From Chrysomallon squamiferum (Eukaryota; Mollusca; Gastropoda; Neomphalida; Peltospiridae): a stretch of 64,000 nucleotides of DNA. This document shows positions 61,444 to 64,000 of this stretch, piece by piece (the first letter of the stretch is position 1; each line of letters opens with the position of its first letter). The position numbers and the translations under genes were made by a program. The notes below the pieces were generated by a model, which saw only the letters and a program-made list of their open reading frames with translations, searched no databases and was not told the DNA's origin. The DNA is taken from NCBI GenBank assembly GCA_012295275.1, contig CM022665.1, positions 29,846,457 through 29,910,456 of the forward strand, read 5' to 3'.

Positions 61444-64000
61444 ATGACGATAGTTTTAGCCAAATGAGCCAGACAAGTAAAATGTACCTGAGACAGGAAG
61501 ATCTGATGTGTTCTCAGACGGTTGATTCTCAGTGTGAGGTCAGATGGGACTGCACATCACCAGATGCCATCCGACACTTGAGGAAAAGTAAAACATATTT
61601 ATTTTAGTATGTTAAAAATGCCTTCAGTATCAACATTTTAAGTCATGCTTATTGCTTATTTTATTAAAAATGTTAATAACCAAAGATACCATAGAATATC
61701 TGTAAATTAAAGATATATAGATGATGAAATTAACAAAACTAGTTACAGATGAAGCTGTAAAGTAATTATATAGACTTACCTTATTGCTCTGTTTATTTTT
61801 TTATGTGTTCTTCATAGGCAGTCTTAATTTAAAATTTAGTTTTTCTTAAATTAATTGTATTGGATGTGAAATAGTTTATCTTATTACCAACTAATTAATT
61901 TTAATATTGACATTTTTCTGTTTTTGATTTTGTCTCAGCTGGACAATATATTCCTTAAAAAAATTACATAATAATGATAATAATTAAATAATAGACAGAT
62001 TATATTCAGGAAGTTTTTATTATTTATCTCACTAATGACCTGTAAAAAAAAAAAAAAGTTTTATAACATGTTCTAGATAAGTGGTTCTCAACCAGTGTGC
62101 CACAAAATTTTGTAGAAAATCCAAACCTCAATTTAATTAGAGATCCTTTCATAAACCATTCTTCCATCATTGAACTTGAGTTACAGTTGTCCGCTGTCTA
62201 TGACTTGCCATGCTTTTATTTTGCAAAATTCAAATATTTTTCATATATATTTAGCCAGGTGTGCCGCTATTTTTTCATGTGTTCCAAGGTGTGCTGTTGG
62301 CAAAAAAAGGTTGAGAACCACTGTTATAGATAAAAAAATATATACACACACAAACACCAATAAAGACTCTGCATATCTTAATGCTGCTTTGTTAATTAGC
62401 ATTGTTTTCCTTGTTTCAGTCAAAAAATGCAGAAAAGGAAAAGATAACATGTCAGACATTGTTCTCAGATTTTTGGATGATGTAAGTACTGATCTTTAAT
62501 GATTGTTTCTTAAAATCTGTTTCTGTATGTGTCTTTTCATCTTGTTGATTACTGAAAGTATGGTTCATGGTCTTTTTTTTTTCTTTTTTTTTTTCCCCAC
62601 CTGCATTATCATCTTTCATATAATAAATCATTTCTTTATTTGAAAATGTCAAATTATTTTTAAAAATCAGTCAAAATAAAATTTTGGTAAAAGATAAAAC
62701 ATTTTATTTTAGCATGGTGAAGTATCAACCAATACACCACCTCTGCTGAGTTTGTGGATGGAGTCAAAAAAAGAAAACACTAAGAAACCTGTTCCTGGTC
62801 AAAAAGAAAGAAAAAACCAGAGGTATTATTTTCTTATCATTACTGACATTATATATAATGGCTATCTGTTTGCTGGTTTCTGAATTTTTGTAACATAACT
62901 GTTTTATTTAGTTGGTTGTGGACTTTGGTATATAAAATTTACATACAAAATTCTGAATTTCAATGTGAATGAACACTTTGTCTATCATTGTACTTTAATT
63001 TGAAGATTTTGTGAATCTCATGGTTATTTCATTTACAACAACCCAAACTGAAACAGTTAGTTATTAGTTTATGTATATAAAAATAGTTTTATAAAACATT
63101 TGAAGTGTAATAATAATAACAATTTATAATGGAGACACAATTTGACAAGACTATATATTTTTATACATGAAAAACATTTGTTTAATAATAATAATAGATT
63201 TTAGACTTCATCCATTGACAGTATAACAAGGTTTATATATCATATTTCCAAGGAAATGTATTTGTTAAAATTATTTTCAGTACACGTCGCAGACGACGGC
63301 CAACTGGTCAGGATGAAAATGAGGCTAAAGCTTTATTACAGAAGATGATTGAACAGTGTGAAATCATTGGTATTCACTTGTTTTTATTAAAAGCGAAATC
63401 ATTCTTGTTTTATAATTTTGGTTCTAATTTGTAAAATTAAGTGAGATAACAATACATTATGGCCATCAGCAGAAACCTCTGTAATCTTTGGCATATGTGT
63501 TAAGTTTATTTACTTGTCATTTATATATTTGTAAGTTTAACATATTAGTCTGATCCTAACTGTAATGCTATGGTTTATATTTGAAACAAAAAATAATAGT
63601 TACCTTTATTTTTGAATTTTATTTCCAAGTTATTTTGTAAATTATTTTCTGATAATTATTAAAGTTTGAAAGATGTATTACTTTTATTATTGTTGAAATT
63701 TGATACACCTATTTATTGTAATAAAAAAAAACAACTAAAAATTGATATCTATTTACCATCCAAAAACCTTGTAATTATAAGTTATTTTATTTTGAAAATT
63801 TATTTTTAATGTTATGTTTACATTTGTGTTTTTGGTCTGGTTTTCAGAAGAACCCAGCAGTACAAACAGGTAATTATTCTAATTCTACTTTGATAATGAA
63901 AACCTAATGCATCTGTTAGTACAAAGATGCCTTTATCTTTCATGTTATATTGCTCTTATAAAATTGATAACACAACCAACAAAATATCTAAACTTCTGTA
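61444..64000 (+). CDS. ETAA1: Probable ETAA1 homologue (ATR activator), internal part
   Basis: Five exons in consistent phase: 61444-61587, 62420-62481, 62713-62822, 63281-63369 and 63848-63869, continuing past the window; the upstream start is unresolved. The 142 visible residues follow the order of the N-terminal third of ETAA1: a Trp-Asp-x-x-Ser-Pro motif ('EVRWDCTSPDAIRHLRK', Trp codon 61545-61547), 'MSDIVLRFLDD' with 'TPPLLSLWMES' (compare the ISHIV...LDMWIGE block of vertebrate ETAA1), a basic stretch 'STRRRRRPTGQ', and a helix 'ENEAKALLQKMIEQCEII'. In vertebrates ETAA1 binds RPA on single-stranded DNA at stalled forks and activates ATR through this N-terminal region, including the tryptophan. 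The family is weakly conserved and I rely on motif order, so the call is probable, not certain. Confidence 0.7.
62079..62323. mobile_element. hAT-type MITE (~245 bp)
   Basis: The left end AAGTGGTTCTCAACC and right end GGTTGAGAACCACTG are inverted repeats of the well-known hAT (Charlie-like) terminal form CAGTGGTTCTCAA. Similar 8-base words (TCTAGATA / TTATAGAT) flank it as a probable target-site duplication. It lies in an intron of the ETAA1-like gene and has no transposase. Confidence 0.8.

Noticed and set aside
1-64000. CRISPR array, prokaryotic operon, integrated virus or toxin cassette
   Set aside because: Direct repeats are microsatellites or dispersed elements, genes are intron-bearing animal genes, and no polymerase, capsid or integrase-like frame is present.

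Overview
The window is animal nuclear DNA, very AT-rich, with many short phase-compatible exons, introns of 0.1 to 7 kb, and abundant microsatellites, poly-T/poly-A runs and small inverted-repeat elements. Gene content is bilaterian. The molluscan (lophotrochozoan) look rests on gene structure, the style of the intronless GPCR and the repeat texture; no species can be named from the sequence alone. There are no operons, CRISPR arrays, viral genes or toxin genes.

Layout. 1-991: last two visible exons of a GALNT-type polypeptide N-acetylgalactosaminyltransferase (+). 992-6888: non-coding, with two inverted-repeat elements. 6889-7872: intronless class A GPCR (-). 9854-10045: unidentified candidate terminal exon (-). 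10.5-12.7 kb: a ~0.9-kb sequence present twice in direct orientation. 12.7-16.5 kb: non-coding, with a mariner-like MITE. 16536-19973: four-exon TMEM179 homologue (-), whose introns hold a fold-back transposon and a near-identical copy of the PRPF39 last exon. 21496-31182: complete 15-exon PRPF39 homologue (+), a U1 snRNP-associated HAT-repeat splicing factor. 33094-35990: complete five-exon DMAC2 homologue (-). 37695-39306: DMAC2L/ATP5S homologue (+), divergent from its paralogue DMAC2, first exon unresolved. 40813-45122: complete nine-exon AHSA1 homologue (+), an Hsp90 co-chaperone. 49017-56266: two-exon CXorf65-like gene (+) with a 6.8-kb intron. 61444-64000: five internal exons of a probable ETAA1 homologue (+), an ATR-activating replication-stress protein, running off the window.

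The genes do not form a pathway. Most are housekeeping: RNA splicing, mitochondrial complex assembly, Hsp90 folding, the DNA damage response and O-glycosylation. Four of them (TMEM179, PRPF39, DMAC2L, AHSA1) have human orthologues on chromosome 14, which suggests an old linkage group. I joined exons by hand using splice sites, reading-frame phase and resemblance to remembered family members; no alignment or database search was run. No new multi-gene system was found. The most unusual structures are the fold-back transposon, the recent copy of the PRPF39 terminal exon, and a dispersed repeat family with a palindromic core.
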